Source: Desertivirga brevis (GTDB lineage Bacteria; Bacteroidota; Bacteroidia; Sphingobacteriales; Sphingobacteriaceae). From it: a stretch of DNA of 64,000 bases. The position numbers and the translations under genes are program-made. Where the stretch lies: assembly GCF_017355835.1 (NCBI RefSeq), contig NZ_JAFEWF010000002.1, positions 372,001 through 436,000 on the forward strand, in the 5' to 3' direction. The notes below the pieces were generated by a model that had not been told where the DNA came from, searched no databases, and saw only the letters and a list, made by a program, of their open reading frames with translations. Shown piece by piece: positions 1 through 8,221 of this stretch (position 1 is the stretch's first letter; each line of letters starts with the position of its first letter).

Positions 1-185
1 ATGGAAAAAGGCCACAGGGATTAGCACTGATCTATAAAGGCCGGGTTGTTTGCTATTATACATTTGAATGCGATCTTGGGAATGGCTGGGAGGATTCTGG
101 TACTTATCAGGGTGACTCTGAAGAGACAAGACAAAGAGCACTGAAGATGGGAGCTAATCTTGTTCAATATGCACTCACTCAATAG
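1..185 (+). CDS. DUF4159 domain protein, C-terminal fragment
   Basis: This is the last ~60 codons of a gene that starts before the window; the open frame begins at base 3 and stops with TAG at 183-185. The visible protein contains YKGRVVCYYT, then DLGNGWED, and ends with ALKMGANLVQYALTQ. This tail is characteristic of the Bacteroidota DUF4159 family, small (~200 aa) proteins of unknown biochemical function. Family assignment is from memory of that tail; no catalytic role can be given. A hairpin follows about 60 bases downstream, so this is probably the last gene of its transcript. Confidence 0.8.
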   Translation, partial: GKRPQGLALIYKGRVVCYYTFECDLGNGWEDSGTYQGDSEETRQRALKMGANLVQYALTQ

Positions 186-242
186 AGCTCGGTTTTGCTA
201 AGCGTAGAAGGCTAAGTCTAAAGAAGCAAACTAGTGTAAAAA

Positions 243-279
243 AGAAAAAGCTGGTCGTTTGTGACTTCCAGCTCTTTCT
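243..279 (+). terminator. Probable terminator after the DUF4159 gene
   Basis: An inverted repeat AGAAAAAGCTGG / CCAGCTCTTTCT (12 bp with one mismatch) encloses a 13-nt loop. It lies between the plus-strand DUF4159 gene and the convergent minus-strand lipoprotein gene. The T-run is short and interrupted, so efficiency is uncertain. It could serve either strand. Confidence 0.5.
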
Positions 280-347
280 ATCTAAATTAACGCTCTCAAT
301 TACTTGTACTGTATAACACCAGAAAGGTTACAATATTTTTAAAAAAC

Positions 348-1727
348 TTAAAATATTTCGTAACAGCCTAAGTCTGAAGGGAATAATCTCTCTTTGGATT
401 GTTGGTCTCGCCTCAACCACGTCTCAAAGTATGGATCGGTGCTAAGGTTTTCTCCCTTATTAGCAGCGTTACTAGTATTTCTAAGGTTAAAGTTATTCCT
501 GTTTATGTCTCTAAACTCTGGATCTAGGTTCAAGATATTTGTCGTTTCGAAATTTCTATCTCTGGATTTAATTAAGTTTGACCGTATTACCCGGGTAAAT
601 TGTTGCCCTTTCTCTTCTATAATTAACTCTTCAGTCTGGTTTCCCCAGATAATATTGTTGATTAAAGTGAGATTCGTGATTTTGCCAGGGCCGTTTAGAC
701 GGTAGTCATTGAAGAATAGCGACGGAGTACTTCTAATTCCGTAGCTATAATAGTTGGCAAAGGTGTTTTGCTTAAAATTATAATTACCTCCATTGCTACA
801 ATGAATTAGATTTTTGCCACAATTAATAATTAAGTTATTGAAGGCAGTAATAGACGTATTATGACCAATAATCCCGGAAATTTCCATGTTCTTTACAATA
901 GAGTTTGCTAATGTAAGTCTTGGGGCTAAATCTCCGGCCCCTTCTATTACATTCAAACCTATAAGCGCATTCTTTAAAGTGGTATGTTCAATCAAATTTT
1001 TTGAGCTCGATCGCTCAAAATATATCCCGTCCCACTGCCCCGGGACTTCTGAATAAAGTTTTTCTCTTCTATCACTTGCTAAAGTGACAGAATCATCTGA
1101 ATTACCATCAATTATTAAGGTACCAGCAACCGATAGTCGCGCTCCCTTGTGAAAATACACTCTGCTTCCTCCTTCAATTGTAAGGGTAACCCCTTCGAGA
1201 ACCTTTACTGAATCGTAAACCACATAAGGTAATTTTCTATCCCAAGTTATAGAACTAGAAATAGTTGCTGCTCGGATTAAACGCACATTCTGCCCGAAGG
1301 CTTGTAAATGTATGCTTTGCATTTTTCCATCAGTTGTAAAACTAATGGAATCAGAAATAAGAAAAGGTGCTGTCTTTTGGCTAGGAGAAATATTCAAGCG
1401 GACAAAAACGTTAGCTGAGTCTCTTCCTTTGATTTTGAATTTATCAAGGCTGGTAACTGCGATACCATTGATATTAACCTGATAAGGTGACTCCTCTCCG
1501 CCACCCAGCCTTATATTCGATATTATAATATCTTTTTTTGACGGATTAATTATCTTCACCCGTTGGGTGGTTGAAACAATTGATGTAAAAACGGTATCGA
1601 ATTTAATGGTATCATTAGAAAAGACAAGCGGGTTTCCCTGACCGTAGTAGAAATTATCCTCTTTACGGCACGCCAGGAGGAAGAGTATTCCAAACAACAC
1701 CGAGAATAAATGAAAGAAGCGCGCCAT
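348..1727 (-). CDS. Lipoprotein with probable right-handed beta-helix domain
   Basis: A 459-aa protein with an N-terminal lipoprotein signal: a hydrophobic run ending LFLLAC, with Cys20 as the likely lipidated residue, so it should sit in the outer or inner membrane facing the periplasm or surface. The next ~100 residues (DTVFTSIVSTTQRVKI and following) resemble an Ig-like, DUF1573-type module common in Bacteroidota lipoproteins. The middle and C-terminal parts are rich in Asn, Ile and Gly (IEGGSRVYF, LINNIIWGN), the pattern of parallel beta-helix proteins. I see no catalytic motif, so the role is unknown. It begins 3 nt after the comF stop codon and is probably translationally coupled to it, as third gene of a rlmN-comF-lipoprotein operon. 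Confidence 0.75.
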   Translation of the reverse strand: MARFFHLFSVLFGILFLLACRKEDNFYYGQGNPLVFSNDTIKFDTVFTSIVSTTQRVKIINPSKKDIIISNIRLGGGEESPYQVNINGIAVTSLDKFKIKGRDSANVFVRLNISPSQKTAPFLISDSISFTTDGKMQSIHLQAFGQNVRLIRAATISSSITWDRKLPYVVYDSVKVLEGVTLTIEGGSRVYFHKGARLSVAGTLIIDGNSDDSVTLASDRREKLYSEVPGQWDGIYFERSSSKNLIEHTTLKNALIGLNVIEGAGDLAPRLTLANSIVKNMEISGIIGHNTSITAFNNLIINCGKNLIHCSNGGNYNFKQNTFANYYSYGIRSTPSLFFNDYRLNGPGKITNLTLINNIIWGNQTEELIIEEKGQQFTRVIRSNLIKSRDRNFETTNILNLDPEFRDINRNNFNLRNTSNAANKGENLSTDPYFETWLRRDQQSKERLFPSDLGCYEIF

Positions 1728-1730
1728 AAT

Positions 1731-2429
1731 TTAGTTGGTATATGCAATTCCTGCGATGCTGATCTTGGTTGCAGGAACTTCATGGATAGGGATTGCAGAA
1801 GATTCGATTGTAGCTCCTGTTGTTATTATATCGTCCACTAATAATATGTGTTTGCCTTCAAACTCCTCTGCTTTGGAAAGAAAAAAGACGTCTTTCATGT
1901 TTTCATATCTTAAAAAGCGAGATTTCTTTGTTTGCGAGCTTGTAAAGGCACCTCTTTGAAGGGTAGAAGTGTCAATGGGAATGTGCATTGTTTCAGATAA
2001 TCCCCGAGCAAAGTACTCGCTCTGATTATAACCTCTCTTTTTTTGCCTCTTGGGATGTAAAGGAACAGGAACAATAACATCTGGAAGAAAAGACGAAAGT
2101 GCGCTTGATAGCTGTTTCCCATATAAATGTCCCAGTTTTAGCCCTACTTCAGGTCTGTTATTATATTTTAATTGGTGCAGCAGGCTTTGCACGCGACTCC
2201 CTTTTGAAAAGTATAGGAACGCACCGCAGAAAGTAAATGGAACTCTCCCCCAAAATTGCCGGGCTAAACTATTGTCAGGCATTAAATGAAAGTTTGTATA
2301 GGGCAAATTCACCAAACACCCCGTACAAATTTCTTCCTCATTATGGATAAGCGAACATCCGCAACCAGCGCACACCTCGGGAAAGAAAAGTGAGAAAAAG
2401 TCGCTAATTTGCTGGGAAAGCAGGTTCAT
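1731..2429 (-). CDS. comF: ComF family phosphoribosyltransferase-like protein
   Basis: This 232-aa protein has two parts. The N-terminal part carries a zinc-ribbon-like set of cysteines (Cys20, Cys23, Cys35, Cys38). The C-terminal part is a type I phosphoribosyltransferase fold with the PRPP-binding loop LLVDDIITTGAT near residues 197-208. ComF proteins are linked to DNA uptake (ssDNA handling) in naturally competent bacteria, but homologues occur widely in species not known to be competent. Its length matches the family. It follows rlmN by 35 nt on the same strand and precedes the lipoprotein gene by 3 nt, so the three are likely co-transcribed. The specific substrate, if any, is not known. 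Confidence 0.88.
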   Translation of the reverse strand: MNLLSQQISDFFSLFFPEVCAGCGCSLIHNEEEICTGCLVNLPYTNFHLMPDNSLARQFWGRVPFTFCGAFLYFSKGSRVQSLLHQLKYNNRPEVGLKLGHLYGKQLSSALSSFLPDVIVPVPLHPKRQKKRGYNQSEYFARGLSETMHIPIDTSTLQRGAFTSSQTKKSRFLRYENMKDVFFLSKAEEFEGKHILLVDDIITTGATIESSAIPIHEVPATKISIAGIAYTN

Positions 2430-2464
2430 GCAACAATTTACACTAAAATCTCTAGCTATTAAAA

Positions 2465-3514
2465 TTATTGTTGCTTAACGGCTAATTGCCCGCAAGCAGC
2501 ATCGATATCCTTGCCCCTGCTTCTTCTTATGTTAGTGATGATACCCTGCTTTTTTAAATAATTGGCGAATGCCTCTGTTTTATCGTCTTCGGCGTTCTCG
2601 AAGTCCGCGAAAGAAATCGGATTATATTCAATAATATTAACCTTGCAAGGCAAATGCTTACAGAACTTAGCTAGCTCCATAGCATCTTGAATGCTATCAT
2701 TAAAGTTATTAAATATTATATATTCATAAGTTACAGGGTTCTTAGTTTTTAGGAAGTAATACTTTAGTGCTTCCGCTAATGCTTTCAGCGAGTTTTGCTC
2801 ATTAATGGGCATAATCTCGTTACGCTTTTTGTCATTCGCTGCATGGAGCGAGAGAGCTAAATTGAACTTCACCTGATCATCACCCAGTTTTTTGATCATT
2901 TTAGCTATACCTGCAGTTGAAACTGTTATCCGCTTTGCAGCCATATTTAAACCATCTTCTGCAGTAATCCGTTCAATGGACTTCAAAACATTTGCATAAT
3001 TCAAAAGCGGTTCGCCCATTCCCATATAAACAATGTTTGTTAGGGGCTGGTTATATTTTTCCTTCGCCTGCTTATCTATCAGCACTACCTGATCATAAAT
3101 CTCAGCTGGCTCTAGGTTTCTTTTACGCTCCATATAGCCGGTAGCACAAAATTTACAAGTTAAGCTACAGCCTACCTGGGAACTAACGCAAGCCGTCATT
3201 CTGTCGGTAGTAGGGATTAATACACCTTCTATTATATTATTGTCATACAGGCTAAACGTGTTTTTAATTGTCTGATCAGAACTATGTTGAGACTGGTGGA
3301 TTTTTACAGCATTTATGGTAAACTGATCCTTAAGTTTTTCTCGAAGAGCTTTCGAAAGATTTGTCATATCATCGAAACTATGAGCAGACTTTGCCCACAG
3401 CCAATCCAGAATCTGCTTTGCTCTAAAGGCGGGTTCTCCTATTTCTCCAAGGATTTTAATCAGATCGGCAGATGATATATTTCGAATATCCTTTTTTGCA
3501 AGTACCTCATTCAC
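2465..3514 (-). CDS. rlmN: 23S rRNA/tRNA adenine-C2 methyltransferase RlmN
   Basis: A 349-aa radical SAM enzyme that methylates C2 of A2503 in 23S rRNA and of A37 in some tRNAs. The CxxxCxxC cluster motif reads CKFCATG with the preceding Cys in SLTC, near residues 116-123. The second mechanistic Cys is visible near the C terminus in DAACGQLA. The MGMGEPLLN and STAGIAK segments are also family hallmarks. I chose the GTG at 3514: an in-frame stop lies just upstream (3524-3526), and no upstream ATG exists. A perfect TAnnTTTG box ends 4 nt before this GTG, implying a leaderless or almost leaderless transcript. It heads the operon with comF and the lipoprotein gene. Confidence 0.95.
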   Translation of the reverse strand: MNEVLAKKDIRNISSADLIKILGEIGEPAFRAKQILDWLWAKSAHSFDDMTNLSKALREKLKDQFTINAVKIHQSQHSSDQTIKNTFSLYDNNIIEGVLIPTTDRMTACVSSQVGCSLTCKFCATGYMERKRNLEPAEIYDQVVLIDKQAKEKYNQPLTNIVYMGMGEPLLNYANVLKSIERITAEDGLNMAAKRITVSTAGIAKMIKKLGDDQVKFNLALSLHAANDKKRNEIMPINEQNSLKALAEALKYYFLKTKNPVTYEYIIFNNFNDSIQDAMELAKFCKHLPCKVNIIEYNPISFADFENAEDDKTEAFANYLKKQGIITNIRRSRGKDIDAACGQLAVKQQ

Positions 3515-3518
3515 AATG

Positions 3519-3526
3519 CAAATTTA
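3519..3526 (-). promoter_or_regulatory. Promoter -7 box (TAAATTTG) of rlmN
   Basis: Read on the minus strand the box is TAAATTTG, a perfect match to the Bacteroidota -7 consensus TAnnTTTG. It ends 4 nt before the GTG start of rlmN, so transcription should begin at or within a few bases of the start codon. I see no clear TTTG -33 element. Confidence 0.5.
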
Positions 3527-3648
3527 CTTATTTAAAGATAAAATTTTGATAAAAAAAGAGGTAATAAAAATTTTTCCTATAATTGTTGTTGTAACAGCAT
3601 TACTTCTCCTGTAGCTATGGGACTTGATTAGTTACAGAAAAACATGTT

Positions 3649-4821
3649 ATGAGGACTTACTATTCAGCAGATCATATTCTACCAGTCGGAAGTCTGCCAT
3701 TGAAAGATGGAGTTGTAGTCGTAGATGAAGAGGGGGAAATTCTCGATGTCTTTGAGGGAAAAGCAGCAGTACCTTCTGATGCCAATATTCAGCGGTACGA
3801 TGGTATTATTGTTCCGGGCTTCGTTAATACTCACTGTCACCTTGAGCTTGCCTATCTTAAAGATCGTATTCCTACCGGACTCACCCTTATTCCATTTATC
3901 AAAGAAGTAATTAAAGCACGTAAAGGTACTAAAGATGTTCACATCCCCATGACTGAGGCCGATGCTTTGATGTACGAAAATGGTATTGTGGCTGTTGCCG
4001 ATATTTCAAATACTACCCAGTCTAGAGAGGCTAAATTAAATAGTAAGATCTATTATCATACCTTCATAGAATTAATTTGCTTCGAGCCCGAGGGGGCTAA
4101 AGATGCTTTCAGATTAGGAAATGCTTTACTCGAAGAATTCAAACCTTTGAAGGCTTCTATTACGCCTCATGCTCCCTATTCGGTATGTAAGGAACTTTTT
4201 AAGTTTATAAGCAAGTTTTGTGGAGAGGCCGGAGAGTTGTTAAGTATTCACAATCAGGAAACAGAGGAGGAAAATAAGTTTTATCGATATAAAACAGGGG
4301 AGTTTTTAGATTTTTATAAAGGCATGGGAGTTGATTTGGAATTCTTCAAGCCGCAGGCCCGTAATTCAATTCAAAGTTTTGTGCCTTTGCTTGCAGCCCA
4401 GCAAAAAATTCTGCTGGTCCATAACACCTATACTAGCATAAAGGACATTTATTTCACAAGGCGATCGGGTAGAGATATTACCTGGTGTTTTTGTCCTAAT
4501 GCTAATTTGTATATTGAAGGTCGCTTGCCAAAAGCTGACATGTTTTTATTCGAAAATGTTACCATAACCCTGGGTACCGACAGTTTAGCCTCTAATAAAA
4601 GTCTCTGTATTCTTTCTGAATTAAAAACAATTCATCAGCATTTTCCGAACCTGAATTTCACAGACACTATTGCCTGGGCTACCCTTAACGGAGCAAAGTT
4701 CCTTGGAATAGATAATAGGTTTGGGAGTATTGAAAAAGGTAAAAGACCTGGTCTCAACCTCATTACGAATGTTGAAGATCTTCGTCTCACCCGAGATTCA
4801 GAAGTTAAAAAACTTATTTAG
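3649..4821 (+). CDS. Amidohydrolase, nucleoside/adenosine-type deaminase family
   Basis: A 390-aa metal-dependent hydrolase of the TRZ/ATZ-SAH deaminase branch of the amidohydrolase superfamily. Metal-ligand motifs are in place: His62 and His64 in THCHLE, PHAPYS near residue 178, SIHNQE near 205, and the catalytic Asp in LGTDSLAS near 308. The family deaminates aminated nucleosides or heterocycles (S-adenosylhomocysteine, aminofutalosine, guanine and others). Nothing here settles the substrate; aminofutalosine deaminase of the alternative menaquinone route is one possibility. It starts the plus-strand run at 3.6-7.7 kb and is followed 39 nt later by the nitronate monooxygenase-like gene. Confidence 0.82.
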   Translation: MRTYYSADHILPVGSLPLKDGVVVVDEEGEILDVFEGKAAVPSDANIQRYDGIIVPGFVNTHCHLELAYLKDRIPTGLTLIPFIKEVIKARKGTKDVHIPMTEADALMYENGIVAVADISNTTQSREAKLNSKIYYHTFIELICFEPEGAKDAFRLGNALLEEFKPLKASITPHAPYSVCKELFKFISKFCGEAGELLSIHNQETEEENKFYRYKTGEFLDFYKGMGVDLEFFKPQARNSIQSFVPLLAAQQKILLVHNTYTSIKDIYFTRRSGRDITWCFCPNANLYIEGRLPKADMFLFENVTITLGTDSLASNKSLCILSELKTIHQHFPNLNFTDTIAWATLNGAKFLGIDNRFGSIEKGKRPGLNLITNVEDLRLTRDSEVKKLI

Positions 4822-4860
4822 TATTTTGAGTATTATCGCTTAAACCTCACCATAAGAGCG

Positions 4861-5805
4861 ATGAACATAATAAGCAGTCTCCTCGGAATTCAATACCCTA
4901 TTATTCAGGCTGGAATGGTATGGTGCAGCGGTTGGCGTCTGGCCTCTGCTGTTAGTAATGCCGGCGGTCTTGGCTTAATAGGAGCTGGATCTATGGGTCC
5001 GCAGACCTTAAGCAACCATATACTAAAGTGCAAAGCAGCAACCCCTTTTCCCTTCGGAGTAAATATCCCTTTGCTTTATTCGCATGCAGCAGAACATATT
5101 GATGTGGTTTTAAAGCAAGGAGTAAAAATCGTTTTTACTTCAGCGGGCAATCCATCAATTTTTACATCTAAACTCAAAGACGCTGGTATAATCGTTGTGC
5201 ATGTGGTAGCTAATAGTAAATTTGCAAGGAAAGCTCAAGCGAGTGGCGTTGATGCTGTTGTAGCCGAAGGTTTTGAAGCAGGTGGGCACAACGGGCGCGA
5301 GGAGACTACTACCATGTGTCTTATTCCCTTGATCAAAGAGCAGGTATCTCTGCCGGTTATTGCAGCTGGAGGAATTAGCAGCGGACAGGCAATGCTGGCA
5401 GCAATGGCCCTAGGGGCTGATGCGGTCCAAATAGGATCGGCATTTGCAGTTGCTGAAGAATCCTCAGCGCACATACATTTTAAAGAAAAAGTAATTGAGG
5501 CAGGGGAAGGGGATACCAGATTAAGTCTTAAATCTCTTACACCGGTACGATTGCTCAGAAATAAATTTTCAGGTTTGGTAGAGCAAGCTGAACTTAACGG
5601 AGCTGGCAAGGAAATATTGGAGGCGCTTCTAGGAAAAGGTAGAGCCCGTAATGGAATGTTTGAAGGGGAACTGGAGGAGGGAGAGTTGGAAATTGGCCAG
5701 GTGTCGGCCCTGATTAAAGAGATTAAACCTGCTGCTGCAATATTAAAGGACATCGTACTTGAGTTTGAAAGAGAGAAACAAAGGATTTGCCAGTCAATTT
5801 GGTGA
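4861..5805 (+). CDS. Nitronate monooxygenase / FabK-like flavoprotein
   Basis: A 314-aa FMN-dependent TIM-barrel protein of the 2-nitropropane dioxygenase family. Visible hallmarks are the N-terminal PIIQAGM, NAGGLGLIG, the EGFEAGGHNG segment with the family's active-site His, and the phosphate-binding IAAGGISSG followed by GADAVQIGSAF. This family contains nitronate monooxygenases, which detoxify nitronates, and FabK, an enoyl-ACP reductase of fatty acid synthesis. The two are hard to separate by eye. It lies 33 nt before the acylphosphatase gene and may share its transcript. Confidence 0.83.
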   Translation: MNIISSLLGIQYPIIQAGMVWCSGWRLASAVSNAGGLGLIGAGSMGPQTLSNHILKCKAATPFPFGVNIPLLYSHAAEHIDVVLKQGVKIVFTSAGNPSIFTSKLKDAGIIVVHVVANSKFARKAQASGVDAVVAEGFEAGGHNGREETTTMCLIPLIKEQVSLPVIAAGGISSGQAMLAAMALGADAVQIGSAFAVAEESSAHIHFKEKVIEAGEGDTRLSLKSLTPVRLLRNKFSGLVEQAELNGAGKEILEALLGKGRARNGMFEGELEEGELEIGQVSALIKEIKPAAAILKDIVLEFEREKQRICQSIW

Positions 5806-5838
5806 AAATTGACTGCTGAAGTAATAATTTTTGGATAA

Positions 5839-6123
5839 ATGAAACATTACACTATAAAAGTTAAAGGCAAAGTACAAGGGGTCTTTTACCGGGCTGCAAC
5901 AAAAGCAGTGGCAGATCAGCTAGGGGTAAGGGGCTATGTTAAAAATATGGATGATGGCTCTGTGCAGATCGAAGCTGAAGGAGATGATTTCGCTCTGGAA
6001 AGTTTTGTGGAATGGTGCAACGAGGGACCAGAAAAAGCTGTGGTTGAAAGTGTAGATGTTATTGAAGCTGAAGTGAAAAACTATTCTAACTTTGAAGTAG
6101 TTAAAAAGAACTTCTTGTGGTAA
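5839..6123 (+). CDS. acyP: Acylphosphatase
   Basis: A 94-aa enzyme that hydrolyses acyl phosphates such as carbamoyl- or acetyl-phosphate. The signature KGKVQGVFYR gives catalytic Arg18, and GYVKN gives Asn36, the second conserved active-site residue. Length and the single alpha/beta sandwich domain match the family exactly. It is cytosolic. It sits between the FabK-like gene and the flippase gene on the same strand, probably in one transcript. Confidence 0.95.
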   Translation: MKHYTIKVKGKVQGVFYRAATKAVADQLGVRGYVKNMDDGSVQIEAEGDDFALESFVEWCNEGPEKAVVESVDVIEAEVKNYSNFEVVKKNFLW

Positions 6124-6153
6124 TCCAAAATTCTAACACATACTAACTGGAAA

Positions 6154-7650
6154 TTGTCAACTCTTAAAAAATTTGCAGGACAAACTGCTGTTTACGGCTT
6201 TACAACAGTGGTGTCAAGATTGCTTAATTCCATTCTTACACCAATTTACGTAAATCTTTACCCCGCAAAGACCTACGGAATATTTACTACAATGTACGCC
6301 TGGGCTTCTGTACTCAACGCATTATTAGCTTTTGGTATGGAAACTACCTTTTTTCGATACCTTAATAAAGTCGATAATAAGAAAAAAGTATACTCTACGA
6401 CCTTTTTCAGTGTCGCCATAATTGCAATTGCATTTTTAAGTTTAACGTTCGCTTTTACTGAAGATATAGCTAACTGGATGCATGCGGATGGTGTGGCCAG
6501 CATTGAGGACTATAAAACTTTTATACGGCTTTTTACCTGGATTCTTGTTCTGGATGCCCTTGCCGTGATACCAGCTGCTAAAATCAGAGCGGAGGGGCGC
6601 CCCGGAAGATATTCGATTGTCAAGATCGTAAACATTTTATTTACCGTTAGTTTAAACCTGTTTTTCTTATATGTAATACCTTGGGGAATAAAGAATGGAC
6701 ATTGGGAATTTGCATGGTTTCGACCTAATTGGGTTGGTTATGTATTTATATCAAATCTGATAGCCAGCTTTATTACATTTTTGTTTTTACTTCCTGAACT
6801 CATGGAGTTAAAATGGGAATATGATAGGAAGCTTATTATTCAAATGCTCAGCTATAGTTTTCCTGTTCTAATTGCTAACCTTTCATTTATTGTTAATGAA
6901 AACCTGGATAAGATAGCAATCAAGCAAATACTTGGTGGTGATTATGGAGACCAGGAAGTTGGGATATACGGAGCAGTTTGTAAACTGGCTATTTTCTTGA
7001 GCATTTTTATACAAGGGTTTCGCCTCGGCGCCGAACCATTCTTTTTTAGTCATGCGAAAAATAAAGACTCAGGGGAAACTTATGCTACCATCATGAACTA
7101 TTTTGTCATTGTCGTTTGTTTTATTTTTGCCGGTATCGTTGCTAATATAGAAATACTTAAATACTTTATTCCAGGTGGCTCGGCCTCTCAACGTGAGCTC
7201 TACTGGTCAGGTCTTCATATTGTACCGGTGCTTATTTTAGGCTACGTTTGTTTGGGCATCTATATGAACCTTTCGATCTGGTATAAACTCTCCGACCAGA
7301 CCCGCTTCGGTTTATATATCTCTGGAGTTGGTGCAATCATTACCATCGTTCTTAATTTTATTTTGATCCCAAAGTACAGTTATGTTGCCTCTGCCTGGAT
7401 TTCCCTGACAGCCTACGCAACGATGATGATCCTCTCATATATCATGGGGCAGAGGAATTACCCTATACCATACAACCTCAAAAAGAACTTGGGCTATCTT
7501 CTTTCCTCGATTGTAGTTGTAATTTTATCATTTACTGTGTTTGATAGAAGTCTAATAATTGGTAATTTGTTGCTCCTTGTGTTTGGCGCTGGAACTGTAT
7601 ACTTCGAGCGAAGTAATCTAAGAGCAATATTTCAGAAAACACCTTCATAA
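6154..7650 (+). CDS. Polysaccharide flippase (MATE/Wzx-like)
   Basis: A 498-aa integral membrane protein with about 12-14 hydrophobic segments spread over its length, of the polysaccharide biosynthesis/oligosaccharide flippase family. Such proteins move lipid-linked sugar repeat units across the inner membrane. The opening LKKFAGQTAVYGF and RLLNSILTPIYV are typical of the Bacteroidota branch. The best start is a TTG at 6154; no in-frame ATG lies near a sensible N terminus, so this is a rare-start gene. No glycosyltransferase is adjacent; its neighbours are acyP and dut. A second flippase lies at 28288. Specific cargo cannot be inferred. Confidence 0.85.
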   Translation: MSTLKKFAGQTAVYGFTTVVSRLLNSILTPIYVNLYPAKTYGIFTTMYAWASVLNALLAFGMETTFFRYLNKVDNKKKVYSTTFFSVAIIAIAFLSLTFAFTEDIANWMHADGVASIEDYKTFIRLFTWILVLDALAVIPAAKIRAEGRPGRYSIVKIVNILFTVSLNLFFLYVIPWGIKNGHWEFAWFRPNWVGYVFISNLIASFITFLFLLPELMELKWEYDRKLIIQMLSYSFPVLIANLSFIVNENLDKIAIKQILGGDYGDQEVGIYGAVCKLAIFLSIFIQGFRLGAEPFFFSHAKNKDSGETYATIMNYFVIVVCFIFAGIVANIEILKYFIPGGSASQRELYWSGLHIVPVLILGYVCLGIYMNLSIWYKLSDQTRFGLYISGVGAIITIVLNFILIPKYSYVASAWISLTAYATMMILSYIMGQRNYPIPYNLKKNLGYLLSSIVVVILSFTVFDRSLIIGNLLLLVFGAGTVYFERSNLRAIFQKTPS

Positions 7651-7785
7651 GCATAAGCTCACCAACGGAGGTTAAAGCAGCTTGACGTTTCTTCTTAGCT
7701 AATAAAAACGATTAAACTTTCAAGGAAAAATTTTATAAATAACATTTAATTAGTAGCAGTAGAGCCTATTACAATTCAGAGCACA

Positions 7786-8220
7786 ATGACAGTTTCTATT
7801 ATCAACAGATCAAATCATACACTTCCCGAATATCAGACAGAGCTTTCTGCCGGGATGGACCTTAGGGCTTTCTTGCCAGAGGGCGCAGTTGTAATTAAAC
7901 CTTTGCAAAGGATACTAATTCCTACTGGATTATTTATTGAACTTCCGAGGGGATTCGAAGCTCAGATCAGACCGAGGAGTGGACTGGCGTTAAAGCACGG
8001 TATAACAGTTTTGAATTCACCAGGTACCATTGATGCCGATTATCGTGGAGAAATTAAAATTCTTTTAATTAATCTTTCTGATATTGAATTTGTTGTAAAT
8101 GATGGAGAACGGGTAGCGCAGATGGTGGTGGCCAGACACGAACAAGTTGATTGGGGAGAGGTTGAGATTTTGAACGAAACATCGAGAGGGGCCGGGGGCT
8201 ACGGACATACCGGAAAATAG
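7786..8220 (+). CDS. dut: dUTP diphosphatase
   Basis: A 144-aa trimeric-type dUTPase that converts dUTP to dUMP, keeping uracil out of DNA and feeding dTMP synthesis. All five family motifs are visible: [36 protein letters not shown], and the C-terminal GGYGHTGK loop. In the last loop His replaces the Ser of the textbook GGFGSTG form. The next gene (TPR protein) starts one base after the stop, so dut heads a tight operon with envelope genes. Confidence 0.96.
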   Translation: MTVSIINRSNHTLPEYQTELSAGMDLRAFLPEGAVVIKPLQRILIPTGLFIELPRGFEAQIRPRSGLALKHGITVLNSPGTIDADYRGEIKILLINLSDIEFVVNDGERVAQMVVARHEQVDWGEVEILNETSRGAGGYGHTGK

Positions 8221-8221
8221 T

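Noticed and set aside
5235..5753. A 172-codon open frame on the minus strand opposite the nitronate monooxygenase-like gene
   Set aside because: Its sequence is low-complexity (Ser/Pro/Ala-rich) as expected from the antisense of a Gly/Ala-rich gene, with no recognisable domain; the plus-strand gene is clearly real.
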